Assembly: GCF_004342845.1 (NCBI RefSeq)
Contig: NZ_SLXB01000006.1
Coordinates: 62,001-126,000, forward strand
DNA: 64,000 nucleotides
Direction of reading: 5' to 3'
Origin: Prevotella heparinolytica
Lineage (GTDB): Bacteria > Bacteroidota > Bacteroidia > Bacteroidales > Bacteroidaceae
Below the pieces are notes generated by a model. The model did no database searches. It was given only the letters and a program-made list of their open reading frames with translations, and was not told the DNA's origin. Position 1 is the stretch's first letter, and each line of letters opens with the position of its first letter. Shown here piece after piece: positions 8,178 to 16,465 of this stretch. A program made the position numbers and the translations under genes.

Positions 8178-9284
8178 ATGAGAACTAAAGTTTTTTTGTT
8201 GGGCTTGTTGCTGACTGTCGCCGCCAATGCCCAGATTGTCTATCATGATGCTTCTGCCTTTCCGCTGCTGGGCAAAGCCACGGAGTCTACCCTTACGCGC
8301 TACGAGCGCTTGCCCGATTCTTTGCAGTCCGTTTCCCGCAAACCGCTGTGGGAGTTGGGCCGCAACAGTGCGGGACTTGCCGTGCGTTTTCGTTCCAACT
8401 CCACTTGCATTGCCGCCCGTTGGGAGACGCGGAACAATTTCCGGATGAACCACATGACGCCTACCGGCATCTGCGGACTCGACCTCTATTGCCTGCAAGA
8501 CGGGCGGTGGATGTTTGCCGGCAGCGGACGTCCTGCGGGCAAGTTCACCGAGGCGGTCATTGTCGGGAATATGACGCCCGAAGAGCGCGAATACCTTCTG
8601 TTTCTGCCTTTGTACGACGGCATTACCTCGCTTGCCATCGGCGTAGATTCGCTGTCGATGATAGGCTGTCCGGCGGTCGACTTGCCCAAGCGCGAAAAGC
8701 CGATAGCATTTTATGGCACCAGCATCTTGCAGGGAGGTTGCGCCTCGCGTCCCGGCATGGCGCATACCAATATTCTGGAGCGTCGGCTCAACCGCGAGTG
8801 CATCAATCTGGGTTTCAGCGGCAATGCCTTGCTCGATTGGGAGATAGCCGACGTATTGACGGGTGTAGACGCTTCGCTGTTCGTTCTCGACTTTGTGCCC
8901 AATGCCTCTGTGATTCAGATACAGGAACGTGCAGACAGATTTTATTCCATCATTCGCAGCAGGCATCCCGATACGCCGATACTTTTTGTGGAAGACCCGA
9001 TTTTCACCCATTCTGCCCTCGACACGAAAATAGCAAACGAGATAAAAGCGAAGAATGAGGCATTGGGCGCTTTCTTCCGCTCCCTGAAACAGCGTGGTGA
9101 GCGACATATCTATTTCCTCTCTTCGCGTGACATCATCGGACACGACGGAGAAGCAACGGTAGATGGCATTCACTTCACCGATTTGGGTTTTATGCGCTAT
9201 GCGGAGGTGCTTTATCCCATCTGCAATGCTTTGTTGAACGGTGTTGAAGGAAGTGCTCTTCTCACTGAGCCGGGTTCAAGATAA
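8178..9284 (+). CDS. Secreted SGNH/GDSL hydrolase (probable carbohydrate esterase)
   Basis: A 368-residue exported enzyme: signal peptide 1-18 ending AANA, an N-terminal beta domain with the GxDLY-type motif (GLDLYCLQDG), then an SGNH hydrolase domain. The catalytic serine is S182 in FYGTSILQGG, block II is NLGFSGNA, block III asparagine is in LDFVPNAS, and the D329/H332 pair lies in DGIHFTD. These features match the GxDLY plus GDSL-3 architecture common in Bacteroides, where members deacetylate or de-esterify polysaccharides; the substrate cannot be read from sequence. ATG 8178 is chosen at the signal peptide; an upstream in-frame extension would run through the tandem repeats. It converges on the ABC permease gene with 7 bases between stops. 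Confidence 0.85.
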   Translation: MRTKVFLLGLLLTVAANAQIVYHDASAFPLLGKATESTLTRYERLPDSLQSVSRKPLWELGRNSAGLAVRFRSNSTCIAARWETRNNFRMNHMTPTGICGLDLYCLQDGRWMFAGSGRPAGKFTEAVIVGNMTPEEREYLLFLPLYDGITSLAIGVDSLSMIGCPAVDLPKREKPIAFYGTSILQGGCASRPGMAHTNILERRLNRECINLGFSGNALLDWEIADVLTGVDASLFVLDFVPNASVIQIQERADRFYSIIRSRHPDTPILFVEDPIFTHSALDTKIANEIKAKNEALGAFFRSLKQRGERHIYFLSSRDIIGHDGEATVDGIHFTDLGFMRYAEVLYPICNALLNGVEGSALLTEPGSR

Positions 9285-9291
9285 GCGGATT

Positions 9292-10557
9292 CTAACGGTC
9301 AATGTCTGCCGACGGCTTTGCCGCTTTTTGTAGTTTATGCCGTTTGTATTCCTCGATCATGTGCTTCCTGCTTTTCAGTATCTGCCGGCGATACACCGCG
9401 CAGGTGGTGATGAAATAGAAGCCCGTTTGCAGCCACAGTGCCTGATACTCGAATGCCACTTCGTTGAGCGTGGCCCCCATGCTGTTGATGCGTACATATC
9501 CATTGATGCCGAATGTGGAAGGAAAGATATATGAGAAATATCTCCAAAAAGCAGGCATAGCAGTTCCCGGCCACGATATGCCTGAAAGAAACAGCAGGGG
9601 TACGGAAGTGAATACAAACAGCAGCATACAGGTTTCGCGATTGCGGATGGCTATGGAAGCCGTCATAGAAAAGAAAATGCAGGCGGCCAGATAGGGCAAG
9701 GTAAACAGAATCAGCACACCGGGAAGGGCAATCTGGTTGAGGCTGAATAGATGTGGAACCACACATAGTACATACACGGCCACCAAAGAATAAACCATGA
9801 AGTAGCTCAGCCCTTTTCCCATGACGATGCGCAGTGTACCGTTGTAGTGTCGGTTGATGGGCACCAGATCCTTAAAGCGGTTCTTCTCCCGTGCCGTGCC
9901 CACAGAAAGGCCTATACCCAGTAGTAGCGTTTGTTGTATGATTAATATCAATACGGCCGGAATCAGAAAAGCGGCAAAGCCGTTGGTCGGGTTGTAAAGA
10001 GCCACGTCTTCGTATTCCATCGGGTAAGTGGTAATTTCATCCTGACGGTTGGTGGTATTACTTGTACGCTCTATTTTAATATCGGCATTCATAGCCAATG
10101 ACACGTTGGTGTTGGCCATCAGTAACGATTTGTAGTAAAGCAGTCCGCTCATGTCGCAGAAAAGGCCGACTTGCGTCTGCTTGCCGCTTACGATGTCATC
10201 GCTGAAGGTGGAAGGCATGTGGATGATGCCATATGCTTTTCGTTCTTTCAGCATCAGCTTGGCCTCTTCCATGTCGGCACAATAAGCCACGATGCTCACT
10301 TCGGGAGAGGCATCCACTTTCCGCAGATATTCTCGGCTCAACGAAGAGCGTGAATTGTCTACCACCACGGCAGGCACTTCCCGAACAGTCTCGTTGGTAT
10401 AGATGAAAGCATATATCAGCGGATAGACCAACGGGACAAGCACAAAAAAGATGAGCACGCCCTGGTCGCGGAAGGTCGTGCGGAATTCTTGCCTCCATAT
10501 ATAGAACAAATCATGGATGCCTTGTGTCACTTTTTGTTTGAATGTCAGCTCTTTCAT
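9292..10557 (-). CDS. ABC-2 type transporter permease (second of pair)
   Basis: A 421-residue permease in the YbhR/YhhJ style: one N-terminal membrane span (VLIFFVLVPLVYPLIYAFIY), a large extracytoplasmic domain of about 150 residues, and a cluster of five more spans from about residue 215, including the ABC-2 block LLFLSGISWPGTAMP. The basic C-terminal tail is cytoplasmic. It contains no nucleotide-binding motifs. Its ATG overlaps the stop of the upstream permease by one base (TGATG), indicating translational coupling. It is last in the TolC-HlyD-permease-permease operon, which probably exports a small hydrophobic compound. Confidence 0.9.
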   Translation of the reverse strand: MKELTFKQKVTQGIHDLFYIWRQEFRTTFRDQGVLIFFVLVPLVYPLIYAFIYTNETVREVPAVVVDNSRSSLSREYLRKVDASPEVSIVAYCADMEEAKLMLKERKAYGIIHMPSTFSDDIVSGKQTQVGLFCDMSGLLYYKSLLMANTNVSLAMNADIKIERTSNTTNRQDEITTYPMEYEDVALYNPTNGFAAFLIPAVLILIIQQTLLLGIGLSVGTAREKNRFKDLVPINRHYNGTLRIVMGKGLSYFMVYSLVAVYVLCVVPHLFSLNQIALPGVLILFTLPYLAACIFFSMTASIAIRNRETCMLLFVFTSVPLLFLSGISWPGTAMPAFWRYFSYIFPSTFGINGYVRINSMGATLNEVAFEYQALWLQTGFYFITTCAVYRRQILKSRKHMIEEYKRHKLQKAAKPSADIDR

Positions 10558-11738
10558 CAGGGAATGTATTTATAGTAAACCAGCGCATCTTTCAACCTGC
10601 GCGAGATGAGGAACGGAAGTGTCATGAAAATCAGCAATGCCACATAGTTGGTCCACGAATAAATCATGGGATAGCCGTTCAGGGCCTGATCCACATAAAT
10701 CAGGAAGTAATGGCGTAAGGGGAAGAGATTGGCCAATGCCTGCAGCGTGGGGTGCATGCCCATGGCAGGGAATGACAGTCCGCACATGGAGAAAGAAAGC
10801 ACTCCCCACAAAGAGGCGAAGCTGAGGCCTAAACGCAAGGTAGGCAAGGTGCCTATCATCAATATTCCCATGCTTTGCGATGCCAGTATCAGGCAGAGGG
10901 TGGCCAAAAGCATGGGGAAAATGCCGCTGTTACAGGGAAAGTGCAGGAAACCATACAGGTAGGCATTGTATAGCATACCCATCAGGAAGAATACGGCTGT
11001 ATGCGGAAGCAATTTCCCGGCAAGGGATATCCAGATGGAATCATTGCCCATAGACAGCCATTCGCGGGCAGTACGGTCTTTTATTTCTATTCCGATGGAA
11101 TAGACGGTCACCATAAATATAAGCAGCATCAATACGCCCGGTGCAAAGGTGTTGCACAGGTATACGGAGTAGTTCAGCCACGGGTTGTTGAGTGGATGTG
11201 TATCGATGACAATGGGTTGCAGGAAGCCCATGGCTTGGTCTTCGGTGGCTCCTTTGGCATACAGTGTGCTGCGGGCTGCGGCTCCCGATGCCAGTTCGCT
11301 CATCATCTTCATGTCCTTGAACAGCAGCGAGCCCGCCACGAGCAAGGTGTTGTTGGTGTAGAAAGATAGCTTAGGCTGTCGCTGTGCCTGCACCTCGGAA
11401 GAAGTTCCTTGGGGGATGTAGTAGAAACCGTAAATCTCTCCCCGTTGCATGGCGGTACGGGCTTCTCTGATACCGGGGTAATGAGCCACGACGGCAGTTT
11501 GTCCGAAAGCGTCGAGGTTGCGTGTCAGTCGGCGGGAAGTGCTGCTCATGTCTTGGTCTACCACACCCACAGGCATGTTCGTGGGTAATCCGGAGTCCAG
11601 CAACGTGGTAAAAAACAGGTAGCAGAACAGCGGCGCTATCACCATGCAGAACAGATATAGCGGACGGGAAACGAGGCGGCGGCATTCGCGCTTCATCACG
11701 TCGAGGAGGGAAATATATTTGGATTTACTGTTTACCAT
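10557..11738 (-). CDS. ABC-2 type transporter permease (first of pair)
   Basis: A 393-residue paralogue of the following permease with the same plan: an N-terminal span after a basic segment (REC RRLVSRPLYLF), a long external loop, then five spans with MCGLSFPAMGMHP in the ABC-2 signature position. The two permeases presumably form a heterodimer in the inner membrane. No ATPase gene lies in the operon. It starts 45 bases after the HlyD gene. Confidence 0.9.
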   Translation of the reverse strand: MVNSKSKYISLLDVMKRECRRLVSRPLYLFCMVIAPLFCYLFFTTLLDSGLPTNMPVGVVDQDMSSTSRRLTRNLDAFGQTAVVAHYPGIREARTAMQRGEIYGFYYIPQGTSSEVQAQRQPKLSFYTNNTLLVAGSLLFKDMKMMSELASGAAARSTLYAKGATEDQAMGFLQPIVIDTHPLNNPWLNYSVYLCNTFAPGVLMLLIFMVTVYSIGIEIKDRTAREWLSMGNDSIWISLAGKLLPHTAVFFLMGMLYNAYLYGFLHFPCNSGIFPMLLATLCLILASQSMGILMIGTLPTLRLGLSFASLWGVLSFSMCGLSFPAMGMHPTLQALANLFPLRHYFLIYVDQALNGYPMIYSWTNYVALLIFMTLPFLISRRLKDALVYYKYIP

Positions 11739-11783
11739 CGTGCCGTTACAATTTGACCATACGGGTTATATAGGAGAAGAAAC

Positions 11784-12770
11784 TCATTTCTTCCATATTA
11801 CAGACATTCCCGGGCGCAGTCCTTCTATCTTCTCCATCGGAGAGGCCTTCACTTCGAACGTTTTCAGGTCGAACTGTCCGGTGGTCTTGGTGGCTTTCCA
11901 GGCAGCATAGGTGCCGAGGTCTTTCATATAATATACTTTCAGACGGATGTTTTTGTCGAGGGCGGGAATAAAGGCCTCGAATTCCGCATCCATATTCAAG
12001 CCCGCCAACAAATCTTCGCGTACATTGAATGTTACCCACATGTTGTTCATCACGGCAATATTCATGATGGGAGCACCTGTACCTACGAGTTCGCCTACTT
12101 TTGGGAAGATTTCTGAAACCTCGCCGGCTGTCTGTGCTATCAAATAAGTCTCTCTGATATACGACTCTACTTCGGCCACGGCTCCTTTGGCACGCTCCAC
12201 CAAGGCGGCGGCGGCAGCTTTGTCTTCGCGTTCCGCACCGTTCTTGGCCATGTCGTATTGTGCCTTGGCGGCTTTTTCGGTGGCTTTGGCGGCGTCGAGT
12301 TGGGCTGTCGCTTCATCCAGCTTCTGGGCTGTCATCACACCTTGTTCGTGCAGGTTTTTCACCCGTTTGTGCGATTTCTCGGCAATGGCAAGTCCGGCAC
12401 GGGCTTTTTGCCATATCTCGTAGGCGGCTTGTATCTGTTCCTGCCGGGCACCTTTCAAAGCTTTTTCGTTCTGAGCTTGCGCGGCAGCTTCGGCGGCACG
12501 TGCTTGCTCCAATTTGGCTTGTACGTCCGGAGCTTCCAGGATAGCCAGCGTGTCGCCGGCTTGTACGCTTTGTCCTTCTTTGACGCGGAATTCCAAGATA
12601 CGTCCCGGAACCTTGCTCGATACGCGATACTCCGTTACTTCTGCTTGTCCTTGTACGATTTCCGGCCCTTTGCGTAGCATAAAGAAACCAACGAGAGCTA
12701 CTACGGCTATAATTCCTATCAGCGTGAGGAAAGCCAGCAGCATGTTACTGTTTTGCGATTTTGTATCCAT
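11784..12770 (-). CDS. HlyD/EmrA-type periplasmic adaptor (membrane fusion protein)
   Basis: A 328-residue adaptor linking the inner-membrane permeases to the TolC channel. A single N-terminal span (LLAFLTLIGIIAVVALVGFF) is followed by a lipoyl-like half-motif (VPGRILEFRVKEGQSVQAGD), a long alanine-rich coiled-coil hairpin (about 85-195) and the second lipoyl half (AGEVSEIFPKVGELVGTGAP). Length fits the YbhG/HlyD-like group. It is second in the operon, 106 bases after the TolC-family gene. Confidence 0.92.
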   Translation of the reverse strand: MDTKSQNSNMLLAFLTLIGIIAVVALVGFFMLRKGPEIVQGQAEVTEYRVSSKVPGRILEFRVKEGQSVQAGDTLAILEAPDVQAKLEQARAAEAAAQAQNEKALKGARQEQIQAAYEIWQKARAGLAIAEKSHKRVKNLHEQGVMTAQKLDEATAQLDAAKATEKAAKAQYDMAKNGAEREDKAAAAALVERAKGAVAEVESYIRETYLIAQTAGEVSEIFPKVGELVGTGAPIMNIAVMNNMWVTFNVREDLLAGLNMDAEFEAFIPALDKNIRLKVYYMKDLGTYAAWKATKTTGQFDLKTFEVKASPMEKIEGLRPGMSVIWKK

Positions 12771-12876
12771 CTTTTTATTTTAGCATTTAATTCCTTTTCA
12801 ATTCTCCGGAAAAAGCAATCCGAAGCTCTGTTGCCGTTTTTGTTTGGCCTATGGCACATCCTGTAATCCCGTTTTT

Positions 12877-14346
12877 TCAGGGGTGCAATACGGCAAGTTG
12901 TCCCATAGCCTTCTTCAGGTAGACTTCCGTAAGCTTCACGTCTATTTGCGCGTCTATCTTATCCGATTGGGCCGACAGCCAGGCTGTATGAGCCTCAAGT
13001 ACGTTGCTTGCAGGAATCACACCTTCTTCGAAGCCGAGGTTGGCATACCGCAGGTTTTCGTTGGCTTTCTCAAGGTTTTTCTCGGCCATAGCCAGCTTTT
13101 TGGCTGCTTCATCTACCTTGAAAGCAGATTGGTTGACTTGCAACTCTATTTTCTCTTTGGCTTCGTCCAATCGGTATCGGGCAATCCGTGCTTCGGATTT
13201 GGCTGCTTTTACTTTGTACAGGCCCTCCCCCCAATGCCAGATGGGGACGGAAACCATCACGCCTACATTCCACATGCCTTTGAATTTCTTTTCAAAACCG
13301 TTGAAGAAAGAGGGATTAGATACCATGTATCCTCCCATCAAAGCCATGGATGGCAGATGTTCGGCACGGGTCACATTTACTTTTTGCTGATAAATTCGAG
13401 TGGCAAGTTCCAGACTGCGCACTTCGGGACGGTTGGCATATACGTTGTCGATATCAATAACCTTGGCGGGCACGAAACCGGGGGCCAGGTCTTCCTTCTG
13501 TTCGTCTTCCAATATGACGGGGGTGTTGAGGTCGAGACCGCACAACTGACACAGTAGCATTTTAGAAAGGCTCAAGCCGTCGGTCACTTTAGTCAGTGTC
13601 ATTTCTGCCTCGTTCACCTTGACTTTTACCGAAAGTCCGTCTGCTTTGGTGGCAACTCCTTGGGCGATCATCTTATCGACATCGCTATCCAGCTTCTGCA
13701 ATAATTCCAGGTATCCTTCGGCCAGTTTCTTTTTGTGGGCAAGCGACACGACTTGCCAGTAAGCCTGATCGGTGCTTAGGATCACTTCTTGCATGCCGGT
13801 GTTATGTTGCTGTTGCGCCAGCTCCTCGGCATATCGGGTGATTTTATTATATGCACGTATCTTTCCTCCCATATAGAGTGGTTGGGTGAGGGTGAGTGCG
13901 CCTGCATACATGTTGCGGGTGTCTGTACGAAAAGCTTCTACGATTGAGCTGCCAACATGGTTGAGTGTGCCCTCCATGCCCTGGCCGAGCTGTCCTAACA
14001 AACCGCCCAATTGGGGGTTGGCTTGCGCTATGGCTTGTATGGCTTGTCCCAGTGGTCCGCTCAAGGTAGTGCCTATGCCGGACAATGCGCCTTTTTGTGT
14101 GTCATTTAGTATGGACAGTTCTTTTTGGCTGCGTATGTAGCTGCCTGTTGCCGAGATTTCGGGAAGATAGTTGGTGAATGCGGCCTTTTTTTGATAGTGG
14201 GCTGCCTTGACTTTCTCGCGGCTTATCTGTAATTCTTTGTTATTGGAAATGGCTAAAGCACGGCAACTATCCAAGCTGAGAGTTCTCTGTGAGAATGCTG
14301 GAATGGTCAGGCATATTAACCAGATGAAACATAATGACTTTTTCAT
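12877..14346 (-). CDS. TolC-family outer-membrane efflux protein
   Basis: A 489-residue protein with a signal peptide (ending PAFSQ) and two repeats of the outer-membrane efflux pattern: LSLDSCRALAISNNKELQI near the start, a glycine/leucine-rich insert (about 75-130), and the second half ending ASNVLEAHTAWLSAQ. It forms the trimeric outer-membrane exit duct. It is the first gene of the export operon, with a consensus promoter 71 bases upstream of its ATG. Confidence 0.92.
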   Translation of the reverse strand: MKKSLCFIWLICLTIPAFSQRTLSLDSCRALAISNNKELQISREKVKAAHYQKKAAFTNYLPEISATGSYIRSQKELSILNDTQKGALSGIGTTLSGPLGQAIQAIAQANPQLGGLLGQLGQGMEGTLNHVGSSIVEAFRTDTRNMYAGALTLTQPLYMGGKIRAYNKITRYAEELAQQQHNTGMQEVILSTDQAYWQVVSLAHKKKLAEGYLELLQKLDSDVDKMIAQGVATKADGLSVKVKVNEAEMTLTKVTDGLSLSKMLLCQLCGLDLNTPVILEDEQKEDLAPGFVPAKVIDIDNVYANRPEVRSLELATRIYQQKVNVTRAEHLPSMALMGGYMVSNPSFFNGFEKKFKGMWNVGVMVSVPIWHWGEGLYKVKAAKSEARIARYRLDEAKEKIELQVNQSAFKVDEAAKKLAMAEKNLEKANENLRYANLGFEEGVIPASNVLEAHTAWLSAQSDKIDAQIDVKLTEVYLKKAMGQLAVLHP

Positions 14347-14416
14347 TGGGATTATACATTGCGATGATGATAAAATTCTATTTCTTCAGGAAACAATAAT
14401 TGCATAAACAACGGTG

Positions 14417-14447
14417 CAAAAATATTGGCTTTTAATGATACTGCAAA
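14417..14447 (-). promoter_or_regulatory. Promoter of the tolC-hlyD-ABC operon
   Basis: Minus strand TTTG (14447-14444), 19 bases, TATTTTTG (14424-14417): exact Bacteroides consensus. The predicted start near 14410 gives a leader of about 65 bases. Confidence 0.7.
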
Positions 14448-14646
14448 ATAAATTAACCAGTTTTATCATTTGTCGGCTACATGTGCGGCAGTATGCTTCT
14501 CATGTCAGGCATATATTCGTTGCATATCAAAACCGTATCAGGTCCGTATTTGCTCCATATCTATACTTGAGCTCGGGGATAAGAAGCAGGTCGATGACTT
14601 CACCCAGCGGCTTGTGCTTTAAAGTCGAAGTGTGTTGGTTATCAGG

Positions 14647-14778
14647 TGTTTGTCGCCATCTTGTCAGACGCTTGTGTCTGACGGCTCAAACACTTGTGTC
14701 TGTCACGTCAAACACAAGTGTCTGTCGGCTTGAACACTTGCCTCTGTCACGACAAAGGCTTGCAGCTGTCAAAACAGG
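14647..14778. repeat. Tandem array of six 22-bp units with internal inverted arms
   Basis: Units start at 14647, 14669, 14691, 14713, 14735 and 14757. Most contain CTTG near the start, CTGTC in the middle and CAAA at the end. Two neighbouring units carry ACACTTGTGT and ACACAAGTGT, which are perfect reverse complements, and GTCAGAC/GTCTGAC flank the first junction, so hairpins are possible. The array lies in the 614-base gap between the coiled-coil gene and the tolC operon promoter; a G/C-rich purine stretch follows to about 14797, and I see nothing else in the gap. Confidence 0.9.
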
Positions 14779-14960
14779 GGGAGGAGGGCGGGGCGGCGTA
14801 AAAGGTTCTCTTCTGCCTGACCGCTGTAAACCGGTGCATTCAGGAAATATCCGCCTGACAGGATGTTTAGCAAAAGGAACCGCTTGTCCCGCCCTTAAGT
14901 ACCTATAAAGACGAAGTAAATACGGACTTGATACGAGCCTGATACGGAGTAAGTCCCGAA

Positions 14961-15833
14961 TTACTCCAATGCGAATGATTGTGAACCGATGAGGGTGCCG
15001 TCTGCGAAAATATCTACCCGATAGGTGCCGGCATAGAGATACTCTTCCACATCCCAATAAACGGTGACGGCCTGTTCTTCTCCGTTGTATTCTATGTACT
15101 TTTTGATAGAATAGGTCAAGTTGCGATTCTCGTATGGGAAGGTATTGGATGCACTTTTGGTCAGCACGTCGTTGTCCGGTTTGGTGATGCGGATGTAGAG
15201 GGTGCGTTCTCCGGTTTCGGCGGTAATGTTCTTTACGATGCTGAAGTTTATTTTTAGTTTCACGACATCTTTAACTTTCTTGGCCACCTTACCGCGTTTA
15301 TTGGTGGCTTGTACGGATATGTTGGTGGCATCCAGTTGGGCGGCAAGGGTCACGGTCTTGGTGAGATTCTTTTTCTCTTCTGACAAGTTGCTGATCTGTC
15401 GCGAAGCCGCATTGTATTTCTGGGTAACATCGGCTATGATCTCTTTTTGTTGGGCTGTAAGCCGATTCAAGGAGTCTATCTGGTTGATGTAGCCAATCAT
15501 GACTTTGCGTAGGGAAGCCAATTCTTTTTTCAGGCGTCTGATTTCGGAGGCGTTGCTGCTTTTTACCGTGCGCAACTCTTCCAGGAGGCGTTGGGTCTTG
15601 AGCTGCTCCTGCTCCAAAAGAACAGAAAGGGAGTCGTTGGAAACACTCAGCTTCAGTTCGTCATACTGCTTGGCGAAGTCGGTGTATTGGTTCTCCAAGT
15701 CTTCTTTTTCCAATTGAAACTCCTGCGTCAACTCATAGTTGGTTTTCTTCTCGGAAATCAGCAATACGGTGACACCGATCAACAGCAGCACTAATATAGT
15801 TCCAACAATAATCAGGGATTTGTTCTTTGTCAT
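14961..15833 (-). CDS. Membrane-anchored coiled-coil protein of unknown function
   Basis: I do not recognise a named family. The 290-residue protein has a short basic start (MTKNKS), one membrane span (LIIVGTILVLLLIGVTVLLI), a coiled coil of about 135 residues with regular leucines, and a beta-rich C-terminal domain of about 110 residues (from about 175) resembling an Ig-like or fibronectin-like fold. This suggests an inner-membrane protein with a periplasmic rod and head. ATG 15833 is chosen because the promoter -7 box lies at 15909-15916; a longer reading would start inside it. Confidence 0.7.
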   Translation of the reverse strand: MTKNKSLIIVGTILVLLLIGVTVLLISEKKTNYELTQEFQLEKEDLENQYTDFAKQYDELKLSVSNDSLSVLLEQEQLKTQRLLEELRTVKSSNASEIRRLKKELASLRKVMIGYINQIDSLNRLTAQQKEIIADVTQKYNAASRQISNLSEEKKNLTKTVTLAAQLDATNISVQATNKRGKVAKKVKDVVKLKINFSIVKNITAETGERTLYIRITKPDNDVLTKSASNTFPYENRNLTYSIKKYIEYNGEEQAVTVYWDVEEYLYAGTYRVDIFADGTLIGSQSFALE

Positions 15834-15908
15834 TGATGTTTTGTTTAATTTTTGTTTCTGAGTATGTGTCATTTGCAATGGTGCGGAATGACTGCCTGAT
15901 TTTTGCGG

Positions 15909-15916
15909 CAAAGATA
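15909..15916 (-). promoter_or_regulatory. Promoter -7 element of the coiled-coil gene
   Basis: Minus-strand TATCTTTG (15916-15909) fits TAnnTTTG. I see no good -33 TTTG at the usual distance. It lies 76 bases before the chosen ATG. Confidence 0.45.
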
Positions 15917-16003
15917 GCTAAAAAACCAATTAAGAAATTGAAAAAAAAGTTTTTCCTTTTATTCGTGTCTGCTAAAACTTCTCTCCGTCTGATTTATTCC
16001 TCC

Positions 16004-16023
16004 TAAAGCCGATTATATGAAAG
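16004..16023. repeat. 20-bp dispersed repeat, copy 1
   Basis: TAAAGCCGATTATATGAAAG is identical to 38357-38376, and the preceding bases (TTATTCC) also match with a few differences. It lies in the 632-base gap 15834-16465 with the other dispersed element at 16111. Apart from these I see only AT-rich sequence there. Confidence 0.8.
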
Positions 16024-16110
16024 GTACACCACGCACTTCCAATCTCGAAACCTTTCAGGAAAAGAAAAACATTTACTTCTTAGAGTGCTCTTCTCCTCAA
16101 CCTTACTCGC

Positions 16111-16215
16111 TATATGGATGTCCCCGGCTGGAAGTATAGGTGCAGCACGGTGGAGATATGTCTCCACCAAAACCAGCCTACTGGTATCTCTTATAAGAGG
16201 TATTTCTTGATAAGT
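16111..16215. repeat. Dispersed 22-bp-phased repeat, copy 1
   Basis: This stretch contains GGCTGGAAGTATAG, GCAGCACGGTGGAGATAT and GGTATCTCTT blocks that recur, reverse-complemented, at 24096-24217. It divides into 22-base units, one of them a perfect hairpin (GGTGGAGATATGTCTCCACC with paired ends, 16149-16168). It lies upstream of the hybrid regulator gene. Confidence 0.85.
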
Positions 16216-16465
16216 ACTTGGTATTGATTCTCAATAAAATAAAATCGTGATTAAGGCTGCTGAATGCAGATACTAAAGTGATAATCGGTAAGTTTTGTCG
16301 AAAGCCAATGGCTCCCTTTAAACCGGCTTAAAACGGGTATCTCCTCGCGGTGAGAAGACACGTGGCAGTCGGCTGTCTCAATTTAGGCACATTTCGTTCA
16401 CTATCCTTTGTTTTCTCCTATCTTTTTGTTTCATTTGCAAGCAATCTTTCTATAATTATTGTGAA

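Noticed and set aside
14647..14778. CRISPR array
   Set aside because: Units are directly adjacent with no spacers, repeats are imperfect, and no cas genes are present. The same holds for the other arrays.
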